From the NCBI RefSeq assembly GCF_036669915.1, contig NC_089320.1:12641287-12705286 (forward strand): a stretch of DNA of 64,000 bases, in the 5' to 3' direction. Below the pieces are notes generated by a model. It saw nothing but the letters and a program-made list of their open reading frames with translations, was not told the DNA's origin and did no database searches. Below are positions 53,501 to 64,000 of this stretch, in pieces (within the stretch, counting starts at the first letter, position 1; every line of letters begins with the position of its first letter). Origin of the DNA: Pocillopora verrucosa. Its lineage: Eukaryota > Cnidaria > Anthozoa > Scleractinia > Pocilloporidae. Made by a program: the position numbers and the translations under genes.

Positions 53501-54640
53501 ACCTTCGCACGCGTCTGCCTCCTCAACAGGGTCGGCCATACCACATCGAGGCTTCTTCATGAGACTAATTGTTGCTTCATCGAGCTCGCCACTCACTGGG
53601 AGACCATAGAATTTCTGGAAACCCTCGGATAGCAGTCGCTACATCGTGGTTAACTGCTTCGTTGAGGATGAGATGTAGCCATAATGGCCTAGAAATTTCT
53701 AGAACATAATGAAAGTAGGTTTAAAGTAATTACTCTGTACAAAATGTAGTTCTTAACCTTGAATGTGAAAAATTTACGCTTTACGACTTTGACCAGGGAA
53801 AGTGGAAAATATGCAGGCGTTATGTGTAACGACAGTGATGTTTCTTCCTTTTGACATAACTGAAAAACTATCCAATTTTTCCCCTATCTTAGACGAAATG
53901 TCACGCAAATACAATGTTTTTTTTTAATCAGAATATTTAGATGCTAAAAAAGGATCAAAGTTAAGTGAGGTGTATGAAACTTCATGGGTTGTTTGATCAT
54001 GGTCAATTATGGGTGTCAAGACTATACGATCAAATCTCTTTTACACCTTTTTGAAAGGGAGATCCAGCGTTCGAGGAGCTTCAACTATTCAGAAGACCTC
54101 TTTCATCAAAAAATCAACTTTACAGTAGGTTTTGAAATTTGCAGACATCTTTCAGGAATCTCCTCTCCTCGTATTTTAGCAAGAGTACACGGGGCAAATT
54201 TAAAATAAAAGATTTCAAGACTGCGTAAACCCTGCTAATTAAAATAAAAACACTTGATTTGAAGCACCACTTTAGAACAAAAAAATACCCTTTTCATACC
54301 CAACGAAAAAGTTAGAAACAGTCATTAAGAAGGATTTTTGCCCCATTTTTAAGGGATTTGAATCATTAGTATTGCATAGTAATAAGCCCTTCCAACTTTT
54401 AAAGGAGGCGTGTAATGACAGTAAGTGATACTCAAATGTAAGCCTATATTGAAACATTTTACGTTAAGTTTGCAAGGATTCCTTCACGTTTCTTTTTTCG
54501 CTCATTTGCTCTATCGACAAACGAGTCATTTCCTACCAAGAAAATGAATCTTTATGTCTACATACCAGGGCCATAGTTTGGTCATCTTCACAAGTAACAA
54601 AATTGACGAGAAAAGGCAGAAATAATGCCAAATGCAACAT
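50527..54640 (-). pseudogene. MMP-C: decayed matrix metalloproteinase-ShKT gene
   Basis: Exon remnants in transcription order: 54566-54640 (intact signal peptide MLHLALFLPFLVNFVTC), 53503-53698 (propeptide), 52908-53015, 52227-52540 (catalytic), 51399-51479 (linker of Gly, Pro and Thr) and about 50527-50633 (ShKT). Lesions: compensating indels with an in-frame TAG early in the propeptide exon; the segment encoding the furin site and first catalytic strand is missing (exon 196 bases against 264 in MMP-D); a one-base insertion in exon 52908-53015 (108 against 107); the zinc motif is HEFWSFFGLAH, so the second His of HExxH is gone through two nearby offsetting indels; and a one-base deletion truncates the ShKT domain after its third Cys. 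The cysteine switch is still readable as KKPRCGMAD. Splice sites remain recognisable. Exon layout matches MMP-D, its same-strand neighbour. Confidence 0.88.
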
Positions 54641-57313
54641 TTTCGTGAAAAGTCTGTGGAAGGCTTCCAACAGAATTGAGCCTTCTGAAATGTGGTTTAA
54701 GTATCTTTATCTGGGGCAGATGTCTCACTAACGAGACAATAGAAACAAATACTACCTGGAAAATGTTTTGACTGTTCAGCAAATAATTTTTTTGTTAATT
54801 TTAAGACCTATAGAAACAAATTCCATAGTCTGTTGTGTTAGATTATCAAAGAACTAATGTTTAGATGACCTGTTCATACAAATGTTTAAATGGATGTTTT
54901 TGTTTTGGGTTTTTCTGAGGTTCTCGTTTTCCAGGTCTTCTTCAAACCTTCCCTGAGCTTTCTATTGGCATAAATGCGAAACTATTGTTTATGAGTATGT
55001 AATCAGTTCCTCGTTCTGCGAAATGTTTCTGCAGCTTAACTAATAACGTTGTTTGCTCATGAAGATTTGACAGCATGTCACTCAAAATAATAATAGAGAG
55101 CATTTATATTATTTACGTCTGCGGCACATGGCAAAAAGCAACATTTAAACTTCCTGTCATCTGTTTTCTGCTGTTTGCGTTGTTAGACGTAAACACTTGC
55201 TCTAGTTTTGAACAAGAGATTGTATGCTAGTTTTCTACACGAAAACAAAATTCATCAGCGTTCCATTGTTGCTTTTGCTGCATATGGATGTAAAAGCGTA
55301 GCTAAAGGTCACCAATATCTGTTATGAGTAATCATTTTGGTATGTGTATGTTCACAATTAAGGATTTTCGGTAGAGTGTTTAAATTTAACTTGAGATATA
55401 GGCGATTATATTCAGTGTGCTGCCTACGCACCGAGATCTGTTGCTCAGAAAATGCGCTCAAAAATCGAGCTCTCATCTGCTGATCATCGACCATTTGGAA
55501 AAACGATACCGACTCTGACTTCGTAATTTAATTTTTCTGGCGCTTAATTTGCCAGTATTTAGGGGAATCATATGAGTTTTTTCGTGACAAACCTGAAAAT
55601 CCTTCAACCCCTTCACCCCTTCCCTTCTGGCGTTTCATAATGACTGGTCCCACAAAGACATTCGTTTATCACGCTCTTAACAGAGCCAACACCCAATTTT
55701 CCCAGTGGTCTTGGTTCACGAAGGGAAGCTGTTCTCTGATAAGTGTTAACGCTAGTCAATGCTGTACGAACCATGTTATGAAAAAAAAAATACTCAGGTC
55801 AGGTGAGCTGCTAATACAACTGCATGTTCACATGGATTGTTTTGCTTCGAAGTGTTCCCTGAGTGTTTTATGTTTCAAGTCTTGTACAAACCTAATTTCA
55901 GCTTTTTATAGAAATGAATAAAGCGCTATTGTCTTGAATTGCGTACTAAAATAATGAGAGCGAGTAACTGTCTAAATAAAATTAAGGAGGTTCTGAATGA
56001 CGCTTGTGGCAAACAGCAGACAGCAACAATGAAACTTCTTTTCTCCTGTTTTCAGAAAAAAAGGAACAGTTTGCATTAGCCGTAAGTAAAAAATCTTTGC
56101 TGTTCTTCTGTAGAGATTAAACGTGTCTGCGTCACAAGTCTTCTGAAGTTCAGCCTTTTTTCTATGTATTCCTCTCGAAAAGAAAAATAGAAATCAGAAA
56201 CCTCGGAGGGATACCATTCTTTTAATCTTTTACACCCTCATATCAATATGCAATTCTCCATACTGTTCTCTCTACAATTCTGTAAGTGCTGACAAGGAGA
56301 ATTTGTTTAGCAACTGAGAGCTTTTTTAGTTCGTGATCATTTCCTTTATTCTCGGGACCTTAATGTGTGATTCAGGAGTGATAATTTTTGAAGAAAGTAC
56401 ATGCTTATCACTTAGAAAAGAGTCAAAAGCGAGAAGCAAGTGAGAGCCATGTAGAGGCTAGACCCATGTGACTGTTAACTTTGCACGGCTCTCTTCTTGA
56501 TAAAAAAGAACAGAAAAGACCTTTACGTAGACTAAACTTAAAACGTCAAAAGGAAGTGACTTATGGCTTGAAGTTTGCTCTAAATAATAAAAATGCGACC
56601 GAATGGTCCTTTTTTGTGAAAACGAATTAAGTAGCTGACTAAGAAAGAGCACCTAATAACTATCTCCAATTAAAATCCTGTCATTGTGAACGCGAAAGAT
56701 TGCCTTCTGTGACCTTTGCATCTTGAACATTTAGACAAGCCCCGTTAATAAATAAGGTCGCACACTACCAAATTATTTACGATGCCAAACTTTATTTCGT
56801 AATTCATTGCTAAGTTACTTCAGACATAATGACAAACAAAGGCTGGGAATATCGGTAAACTCTTTGATTTCACCGCCTAGACATGTTACTGACCTGCAAT
56901 GAAAGAAAGGAAAAGAATGAGACTGAGGACAGACCACAACGTCCAAATTCTCTTTAAATTTCATTTGCCAATCCGATATTGATGCATTCTTAGAACAAAT
57001 CATATTGCGCGTAAATCATGTTTCGAGTGGGTAGTACCGTATTTAATTTATCAATTGACAGGTCGGCTAGTGATTGTCTTCAAAACTGAAGTCCAGGAGT
57101 TCACCCTAAGCAAATTTTCCCTTCTTTTTTTTTCTTCTTTGTTTTAAGGCACTATCTGCACTGTGCGGATACATACTACTGCTAATGCATTGGTTGAAGA
57201 AGTGTCTTAAAATCCAGAAGAATGTAAAATGCAAGTACAGAAAGGTTAACAAAAATGAAAGCTCCATTTTCCTCGTAAATGCAAGGGAGTTTCTTAAACG
57301 ACTGATTAAGCAA
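54641..57313. other. Intergenic between MMP-D 3' end and MMP-C
   Basis: AT-rich, with one copy of the dispersed repeat at about 56215-56400. The 93-codon open frame at 55640-55921 shows no recognisable domain. Nothing else is supported. Confidence 0.45.
56215..56400 (+). repeat. Third copy of the dispersed repeat seen in SP5 intron 3
   Basis: Shares with 24317-24505 the order TTTACA-CCT, ATCA-TATGCA, AAGGAGAATTTGTT-type, GATCATTTCCTTTATTCT and TGATTCAGGAGTGATA. Same orientation as the copy at 24317. No coding capacity. Confidence 0.6.
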
Positions 57314-60300
57314 TCAGAACTCACATTTAGAACACGACTTCGCGCACCAGTACTTCATATTGGAAGGGTAAGCGTCGCAATAACCAGCCTCGACATATGG
57401 TTGGCAAGATGACGCCAACCTATCATCGCAGTCAGCTTCATTGACAAAAAAGAAGGTATTAAAAAAAAATCAATTATAACTTGAATTAACAAGGATTAGC
57501 CAATCTAATGAACTAGTGATCAGTAACTTCCTCGCGGTACTTTAAATAGGAGTTTCTTGACTTTTGTAATTAATTTTGTCATTAACCTTCCCAGGTATTA
57601 CTATATTTATATCTGCTGGAAATAAAGTGGATCAAACTTTCATGGTCGCATCGTATGCACTCATCGTGTTCACTATGCAAAATTCATATGATCTCTAACA
57701 AATTACAAAGCCGCACAAGAATGTTTACACAAAATACAACACTTTCTACAAAAGCTCAAGGGCGCGAGGTAAGATATTTTCGAGACAAGGAGTATATTTG
57801 AGCTCTAGCGCATTGTCAAACGTAAATATTGTACACAGCTGCACGTATGTTTTGTGGAGTGAAACTGAGCGAAGGATGAGATGAAGAAAAGCTTTCGTTT
57901 AAATATTTTTAACTTAATTTATCGCTCTCAGCTTTACAAACTTAGTGAGACATGTTTTCAGTTTTAGTCTTCTATTTTTCTGAGATGTCAAAACCTCAAG
58001 CTCTTCGGGAAGCTCTGTGTACAAAACTTTTTTCGCAGTGTGAAAGCCAACGCAGGCAACCAACACTATGTCTGCTGGTGTGGATATCATAGATGAACTT
58101 TTGGGAAAAAAGGGTCCTTGCAAAGCGCAGAAATTTCAAAACAGAGTTTGGGCTCTGATCTTGCGTGGAAAAGTCCAATATATTTTGAAGTCCTCCTTCT
58201 GTTACGATTTGCAAATCATCCTTAAATTTTGAAGGTAACCGGCTCTTATTTCTGTTGTTGTTATAATTATTTGAGGATGTAAGATTTGTAAGGAGCAATA
58301 TCTTGGATATATGGGCCAAGCTTAAAAGATAGTTACCATTAGATAGCATCATATACACACTACACTTCGTGGGTCTTATCATTACTTCCGGAATGTTATC
58401 GAATGACTAGTATTTGTTTTACTTTCGATCAAAAAGAAATTCAGCATAGTGACTGACATCTGGAGGAGTGATTTCTTTAGTCGGGTAAGACTGTATATGA
58501 TTTGATTACCCGTACGACATGAACCGATCAGAATTCTATAAATGCGATATCCGAAGTTGAGAATTTAACAAATAGCTCTTTAGTTATCATAACTTACAAG
58601 GTGGAGCAGGGGTCTGGCCGCCACCACCAGCATCAGTACCATCGTTTGAACCTGTAACGAACACAAGTCAGTGAAGCGTTTAAGAATCAAACTACAAAAC
58701 TTGTATCTTTAAATACTATAGCTTGTTTTTAAAAGCACGATGATCATGACAGCGACTACTTTAGAAATTTCAGTTCCAAAATAAAAAGGTTTCTTGAAAT
58801 GAATTATCGTAATCACAACCATCAACAGCGTTATCAACATCAAAAACATCGTTATAATCGTCAATATTACGAATTAACATTTGGCACTCTCAGTCATTGA
58901 CAATTTTAAAATCCTCACTAAAGACCCATTTATTTTGGAAATACCTCCTTGTTTAATAGGTTTAGTCTCAGAGGTTCATGATAACCTTGATCACACCCAT
59001 AGAAATTATATTTAATCCACTGTAATTGGATCTTGTAAAAGTTGTAGACATACATACTTGATGTTTTCTATCTGTACATGTCGATAGGGAACTGGTTACA
59101 CTTGAAAAGCATTGAAATTTATGTAATGCCATAAATCATAATATATTATGAATTTAAAGTAATTACCATTAACATCATCACTATTACCATCGAATATCAC
59201 ATTTAGTATTTTTGCTATCATTAGAAAAAGTAACTCTGTGGATAGTTTTAAAAGGGCATTGAAAACGTAACTTTTTCGTGAGAGCTCTTTCTTTTAGTTG
59301 TAAAAAGCATCGAGACATTTATATGTAGAATACGTTCTTAAAAACTCTAGTTATTATTGTTATTATTACTATCATATAAAGTGTGATTATTACTTTTCGT
59401 GGGTGCACTTCTATTCTGACCATAAGAGAAAAATAGTTTACGATGAATAGCTAATATTGAAAATCCCTGCTCATTACTATTGGAAAATAGAACAATTCGT
59501 GTATGAGAGCGCAAGTCATCAAAATTCTTACCGTATAGATATTGTATCCCAGCAATGTCGTCTGAATGAAGCTTCATATCTGGTACATAGCCTGTGTAGT
59601 AGGGATACATGATCGCACCCTGGACATTTGTGTGGTCAAGGCCAAGGGAATGTCCAAATTCGTGCGTCGCCACCCACAGAAGATTGACGCCATATTTAGT
59701 GTCGTGTGTGTAAGTTTCATCCTCGTCAAAATGGGCTCGACCATCTCGAGGGTAATAGGCATGCGCCAACACACCTCCAGCGCCTCCGAACGGATAGGGG
59801 CATATTGTCTCTCCATTTGTACCATTATGGCTGTACGTTCCAAAGCTATTTCAAGAAAAATTATCAACATTTTATAATTTCGTCATTCGTAGACTACAAC
59901 TTCTTTGGAAAAATTCCTTTCCTATAAGCGATTTCGGTAGGCTTCGTCTGCAATACGGTTTCATGTCTTCATTGCTTGGTAAAACGCATATCTTAAAGCC
60001 GAAAAATAGTCAATTTTCTCTGGATTGGCTGAAAAAGATTATAACATACACCATTCGCGCACATGTATTTTGGTTGAGTAGTGAAGTTCTTCTTATCTTA
60101 ATTACATGGAGGTGATCCATCAGATAAATCACAGTCATATCTAACTAATCTGTAATCAGCTAAACTCGTGTCTAGATTACCTTATTTTGATGTCAGCTTC
60201 ACTGGGACTTTCAACTGATCTGAATGATAACTTGGAAACATCAGCCCAGTACTGCAGTGCCTTAGCAAATATCTCTTTTTGTTGTTCCTGAGCAAAGAGT

Positions 60301-61889
60301 TAGATTTCTATGAGTTGCTTTGTATTCATAAGAATTACAGGATTTTTAAAAAATATTCCAAAACGGAACAGGCTTGTTCGAAAAAGCTGCTGGCTGTATA
60401 CTTTGATCGCAGAGAATTGTGGGGACATTCAAAAAGGTTAAGAGAGAAACTAAGTAGCATATTTACGAGAGGGTGTCGGGATAATTCACTCTTTTTCAAA
60501 GTCATGAATTCAAATAATGTTTTGTTGCATTTTCTTCCAAAATATTCTGCATAAGCCATGTCTTTTTCTAATTTCTGTTCGTTCTTGCCTCTCTTTGTGT
60601 TCTTCGGGGTTTTTTTATGTTTGTGTATTACTTTCTGTTTGCTTTTATTTCTCCTTGGCTGATGCCGCTTTTTGCTTTTTTTTTAAGGGTAAGTAATAAC
60701 TCACTGTCATAAAACGCCTTGCAATGAATGTCGTAATGCCAGACCAACCAAAAGAATCACAAAAGCCAATCAGAAGAAAAGGAACATCACAAGGAGCGTA
60801 TGAGGACCCATAGAAGGGTGAAAGTTTTCTCGATCAATCAAAATGCAAACTTAAGCAAATCTAATGCAATCTCGTATTACTTTCTACACTAAATTTCGCT
60901 CAAGATTCTCGTTGCATGGCTTTGTTTAGTTATTTCTATGATCTGATGGTAAATGTAACCCCGCCCCAAGTAGATGTTATTTACCGCTGGTAGATCCAGG
61001 CCAGGTTGTACGTAATACGTTAACTCAGTCTTGTACCATTTGCTTCTGGTGACATATCTTCGCTTTCGAGATTCTCCAGTTGGATCAGGCATTCCACAGC
61101 GCGGTTTCTTCATGAGTCTAATTGTCGAGTCATCGAGTTTACCACTGGCTGGAAGGCCAAAATACTCCTGAAAATTTCTTATGGCTGTGGGTACATCGTG
61201 GTTGCCGCTTCGCGTGTGTGATATGTACCCGTATTGGTTGAGGAATTCCTTATTTTTGAAGGAAAATGGAATATTTTAAGGAGCCATTTATATCGTTAGC
61301 GTTTCTCTACAATTTTTTCTTTTTGCTTCGATTTGGGAAGAGTTATCTAAGTGCTGTCCATGCATCAAGCGCCCTTCTTATCCTTATTTTGACGCGCTAA
61401 TTGGACGATGTTGTGATAAACTAAAAGTAAAAATTTAATTGGTACGAAAATGACTAAAAATCCAACAAAAATTGCAAATGACCAACTGAAAAATTGACCA
61501 TTGACGGAATAGATAATGAGCACAAATCAAAATCTGATTTTTACTAAACTGATGTTTGATGTTTTATGCATCTTCTTTGAAGACATGAAGGCCTTGGGTA
61601 GAGGAATTGACAAAAAATCTAATATCAAAATTTGATTTCTCTTAGGGAACACTAACAATTTGTTAATTTTCGGTACCCTGACTAGTTCGGTGATGACTGA
61701 AAGAAGGATATACCAGAAGAGGAACAAGAGTTAGGAAATTTTCCTTCGTACGTGATTAGGTCAAGCATGATCTCCTGCTTAAGTCTTAAAAACTCAGTTT
61801 GATTTCGAACTTACCAAGCCCTCAGTTAGGTCATCATCACCGACACCAACTTGAATAAAAAATGCTACTAGAAGCGCGACAGCCAACAT
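57314..61889 (-). CDS. MMP-D: furin-activated matrix metalloproteinase with ShKT tail
   Basis: About 311 residues. Exons in transcription order: 61815-61889, 60985-61248, 60181-60287, 59532-59845, 58598-58651, 57314-57435; phases 0, 0, 2, 1, 1, all consistent. Signal peptide MLAVALLVAFFIQVGVG; cysteine switch KKPRCGMPD; furin-type site RKRR|Y; zinc motif [12 protein letters not shown]; Met-turn AIMYP. The linker mixes Gly, Gln, Thr and Pro (GGGGQTPAPP), unlike the pure Gly linker of MMP-B. The ShKT domain runs from DCDDRL to CAKSCSKC and ends EF. Compared with MMP-A and MMP-B, an extra phase-0 intron splits the mature N-terminal region after LDLPA. The ShKT has a longer spacing (GYCDAYPSNMKYWC), shared with MMP-C. 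All catalytic residues are present. Confidence 0.9.
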
Positions 61890-61956
61890 CTTTGCAACAA
61901 CGCCGCAGAAAATCTACTAAATCACTGAAAATAGTGAGCATTTCAAAAGTGGCTTG

Positions 61957-61967
61957 CTATTTAAAAG
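61957..61967 (-). promoter_or_regulatory. Candidate TATA-like box of MMP-D
   Basis: CTTTTAAATAG on the minus strand, about 70 bases upstream of the MMP-D start codon. A weak match to TATA; position is plausible. Confidence 0.35.
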
Positions 61968-63130
61968 GGCATACGGCAAAGAAGGAACCTTGAAAATGTC
62001 ATAAAAATGGAGCGAGAAAAATTGACTATGACAACTATTTCTTATTGTATTTTATAGAGCCACACTTCAAAATACATTTCCTACTGTATGTTGCGGGTAT
62101 CAAATGATTCTCTCCGACCAGCTTAACAAGTAAAAGTGCAAGTTAATGTTTACTTTAACATGAAAAAAAAAATCTGTATAAATTGCTGTTACAGCTACTC
62201 AAATAAGTCTTTTGTGCGAGATTCCATATTACTTCATTGTTTACGACATTCTCTATTGACTTTGCGTTGAGTCCCCTTTAACTCATTTTTGCCACTTGCT
62301 GCGCAAAATCCAAAATATAAAACGTATGATGACCAACCCAAAACACTAACTCTCGGTAACAATAATGTTCTTTAGCGGGGAAAACACCTCTTGGCAGTTT
62401 CATGGCATACATGTGTACCCCTTAAGATTTTCCTGTTTGGTTTCCCGACAGAATTTTCATGTGCTCATGATAAAGAGATTTATCTACAATTTGGGACGTG
62501 ATCAAGTCAGTGTAATTAAGATTATGTTTGATAGTTCCATTGTTTGCATTTAACTTAACAAGTGACATTTGAAAATTGAAAACCGTTCGATACAATTTAA
62601 AAGTATTCCTGTTGGTCACGAACCTGCTTTTTAACATCGCATTTAACATTAAAAAAGGGGCCGATTTTTTCGGTAGGTCACACAATTAAATTTGGAAACT
62701 TAGATCATCATTTCGCAGAATTTACTAGTTTTACATCGCTGACGAACTCGCCTCGTTTCTGACACTTAGCGATTATTCTAGCCGATAGTTTTAGTCGTTT
62801 GTACATGTGGAACAGATTTTATAAATAAACTGAATGAGGTTTTCGTTTTCCTTACTACTTCAAATTACTCGTATAGTAGCAAGCGACAGCCAAGAAATTC
62901 GTTAAAATCTCGATGCAATGCCAACGTTTCAAAGAAAATGTTCTCAAAACTAAATAGCACAAAACTATCTTAATAATTTGCTAGTTTACTTTGCGTTATC
63001 AGTATAATTATTGTTATGACTATTATTATTGTTGTCATTTGTTTTCTAAAAGTCTACCAAGCCTCTTATTGATTGACTATTCGAATGTCTTCAATGAAAT
63101 AAAACTGATAAATCATGATAAAAGTAAGTA

Positions 63131-63276
63131 ATAGTAATAGGACTGCGTGGATTCGTATTCGGCCTGTAATCATACAGGTGATCATCAAAATCGGTCGACC
63201 ACGAAGCAGGAGTCCGATTTTTTATTACGACTATGATTACAGACAGAATTGGATGACACGAATTCCTATTACCATT
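63131..63276. mobile_element. Palindromic MITE, related to the one at 27125-27272
   Basis: Ends AGTAATAGGACTGCGTGG and the inverted GAATTCCTATTACC, with inner inverted CTGTAATCATA/TATGATTACAG and AAAATCGG/CCGATTTT. It folds as a single imperfect hairpin. The inner core resembles the 27-kb copy, so both likely belong to one family. Confidence 0.62.
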
Positions 63277-64000
63277 TAATCAATAATGCATGACAAAATT
63301 GGGTAAAAAAAATAGCCATGTTGTATACGGTTTCATAAAAAGCAACAGTTAACTCGGCGAAATGTGTGACAATAGCACGCGTACATGATGCGTAATGTCC
63401 AGTTACATAAGCATGACGAGTACAGAGTCCTCTTAGTGCTCAAACCGAGCTGGTGATAACCAATCACGTTCGGCAATTATGTTATAGTTTCATTTGTCGG
63501 TAGTACTATTGATGAAACCAAAACGTTTTCTTGTCTCCTACATCATTCTCGCGGCGCATTTTGATTGTCCAATGAGCAATAGAGAACGAGCACACATTGG
63601 TGATTAGGCATGTGATTGTAACGAGTCTGAATTCTTTTTTTACAATCACAAACGGTACTTTGAATAACAACATGAAGATATCAAAATTCAATTAACAAAT
63701 CTGACGTTTTGAGAATTTGCACTCCGCCAGACCTAATGACAAAGGAAGAGGGCATTGGGGTCTATTATAGACCGCAAAACCGCGAAAAATCGATCAAAAC
63801 CGAAAACTGCATGCAAAACCATCAAAATCGATAATTTTTTACATCCCAGTTCTCAAAACAGTGACAAATGGAGCATACAGAGGTTTGACGGCTATTCGAG
63901 ATTAGTAGAGGTGCATAATTGCCGCTCAGATCAAAGAGAAATCGGAACCCAAATAGGAAAAGTCGAAAACCAAATCCAAAGACCAATTCGTGTTTTTTAA

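Larger units (their letters stand above)
61890..64000. other. Upstream flank of MMP-D to window end
   Basis: AT-rich DNA with a palindromic MITE at 63131-63276. The open frame running off the right edge (63755-64000) has low-complexity Lys/Asn/Arg-rich composition and no recognisable domain. No further MMP or S1 exon was found. Confidence 0.45.

Overview
The window is nuclear DNA from an animal. Genes are split by short GT-AG introns, the intergenic DNA is AT-rich and full of small inverted-repeat elements, and there are no operons. The protein architectures (chymotrypsin-like S1 proteases and matrix metalloproteinases carrying a C-terminal ShKT domain) and several repeats I recognise as common in corals point to an anthozoan cnidarian, most likely a stony coral. 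That assignment is inference.

Layout. Positions 0.5-39.6 kb hold seven S1 serine protease loci: SP1 (+, 520-2601), SP2 (-, 4678-8163), SP3 (-, 10069-11548, a pseudogene), SP4 (-, 13548-16119), SP5 (+, 20489-26423), SP6 (+, 29299-32676) and SP7 (+, 34501-39626). Positions 40.6-61.9 kb hold four matrixin loci: MMP-A (-, 40590-43962), MMP-B (+, 45505-48374), MMP-C (-, about 50527-54640, a pseudogene) and MMP-D (-, 57314-61889). I rebuilt the exons by hand from splice sites, reading phase and comparison between paralogues. The intact models stay open with matching phases; the exception is the first junction of MMP-B, which is off by one base.

The S1 genes share one plan: a signal peptide exon, then one exon each for the catalytic His, Asp and Ser, all joined by phase-1 introns that cut a glycine codon after its first base. 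SP2, SP5 and SP6 add ShKT exons; SP2 has two. SP1, SP4 and SP7 lack ShKT. The MMPs have a signal peptide, a cysteine-switch propeptide ending in a furin-type site, a zinc catalytic domain, a Gly-rich linker and one ShKT domain. The ShKT and linker exons enter in phase 1 in both families, so the same tail module is attached to two unrelated protease folds side by side. All products look secreted, made as zymogens, and suited to extracellular matrix or digestive proteolysis; substrates cannot be read from sequence.

Mobile and repetitive DNA: a 1.8-kb inverted-repeat element (17.66-19.47 kb) with clustered subterminal 7-mers and a nested tRNA-derived insertion; a 2.3-kb foldback-like element in SP7 intron 1 built from about 60-bp palindromic minisatellite units, with a 122-bp hAT-type MITE nested inside; several smaller palindromic MITEs; decayed repeats upstream of SP3 and SP4; and one dispersed coral-type repeat in at least three copies. 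A fragment of a ubiquitin-specific protease lies at 33.8 kb. No rRNA, functional tRNA or CRISPR array was seen.
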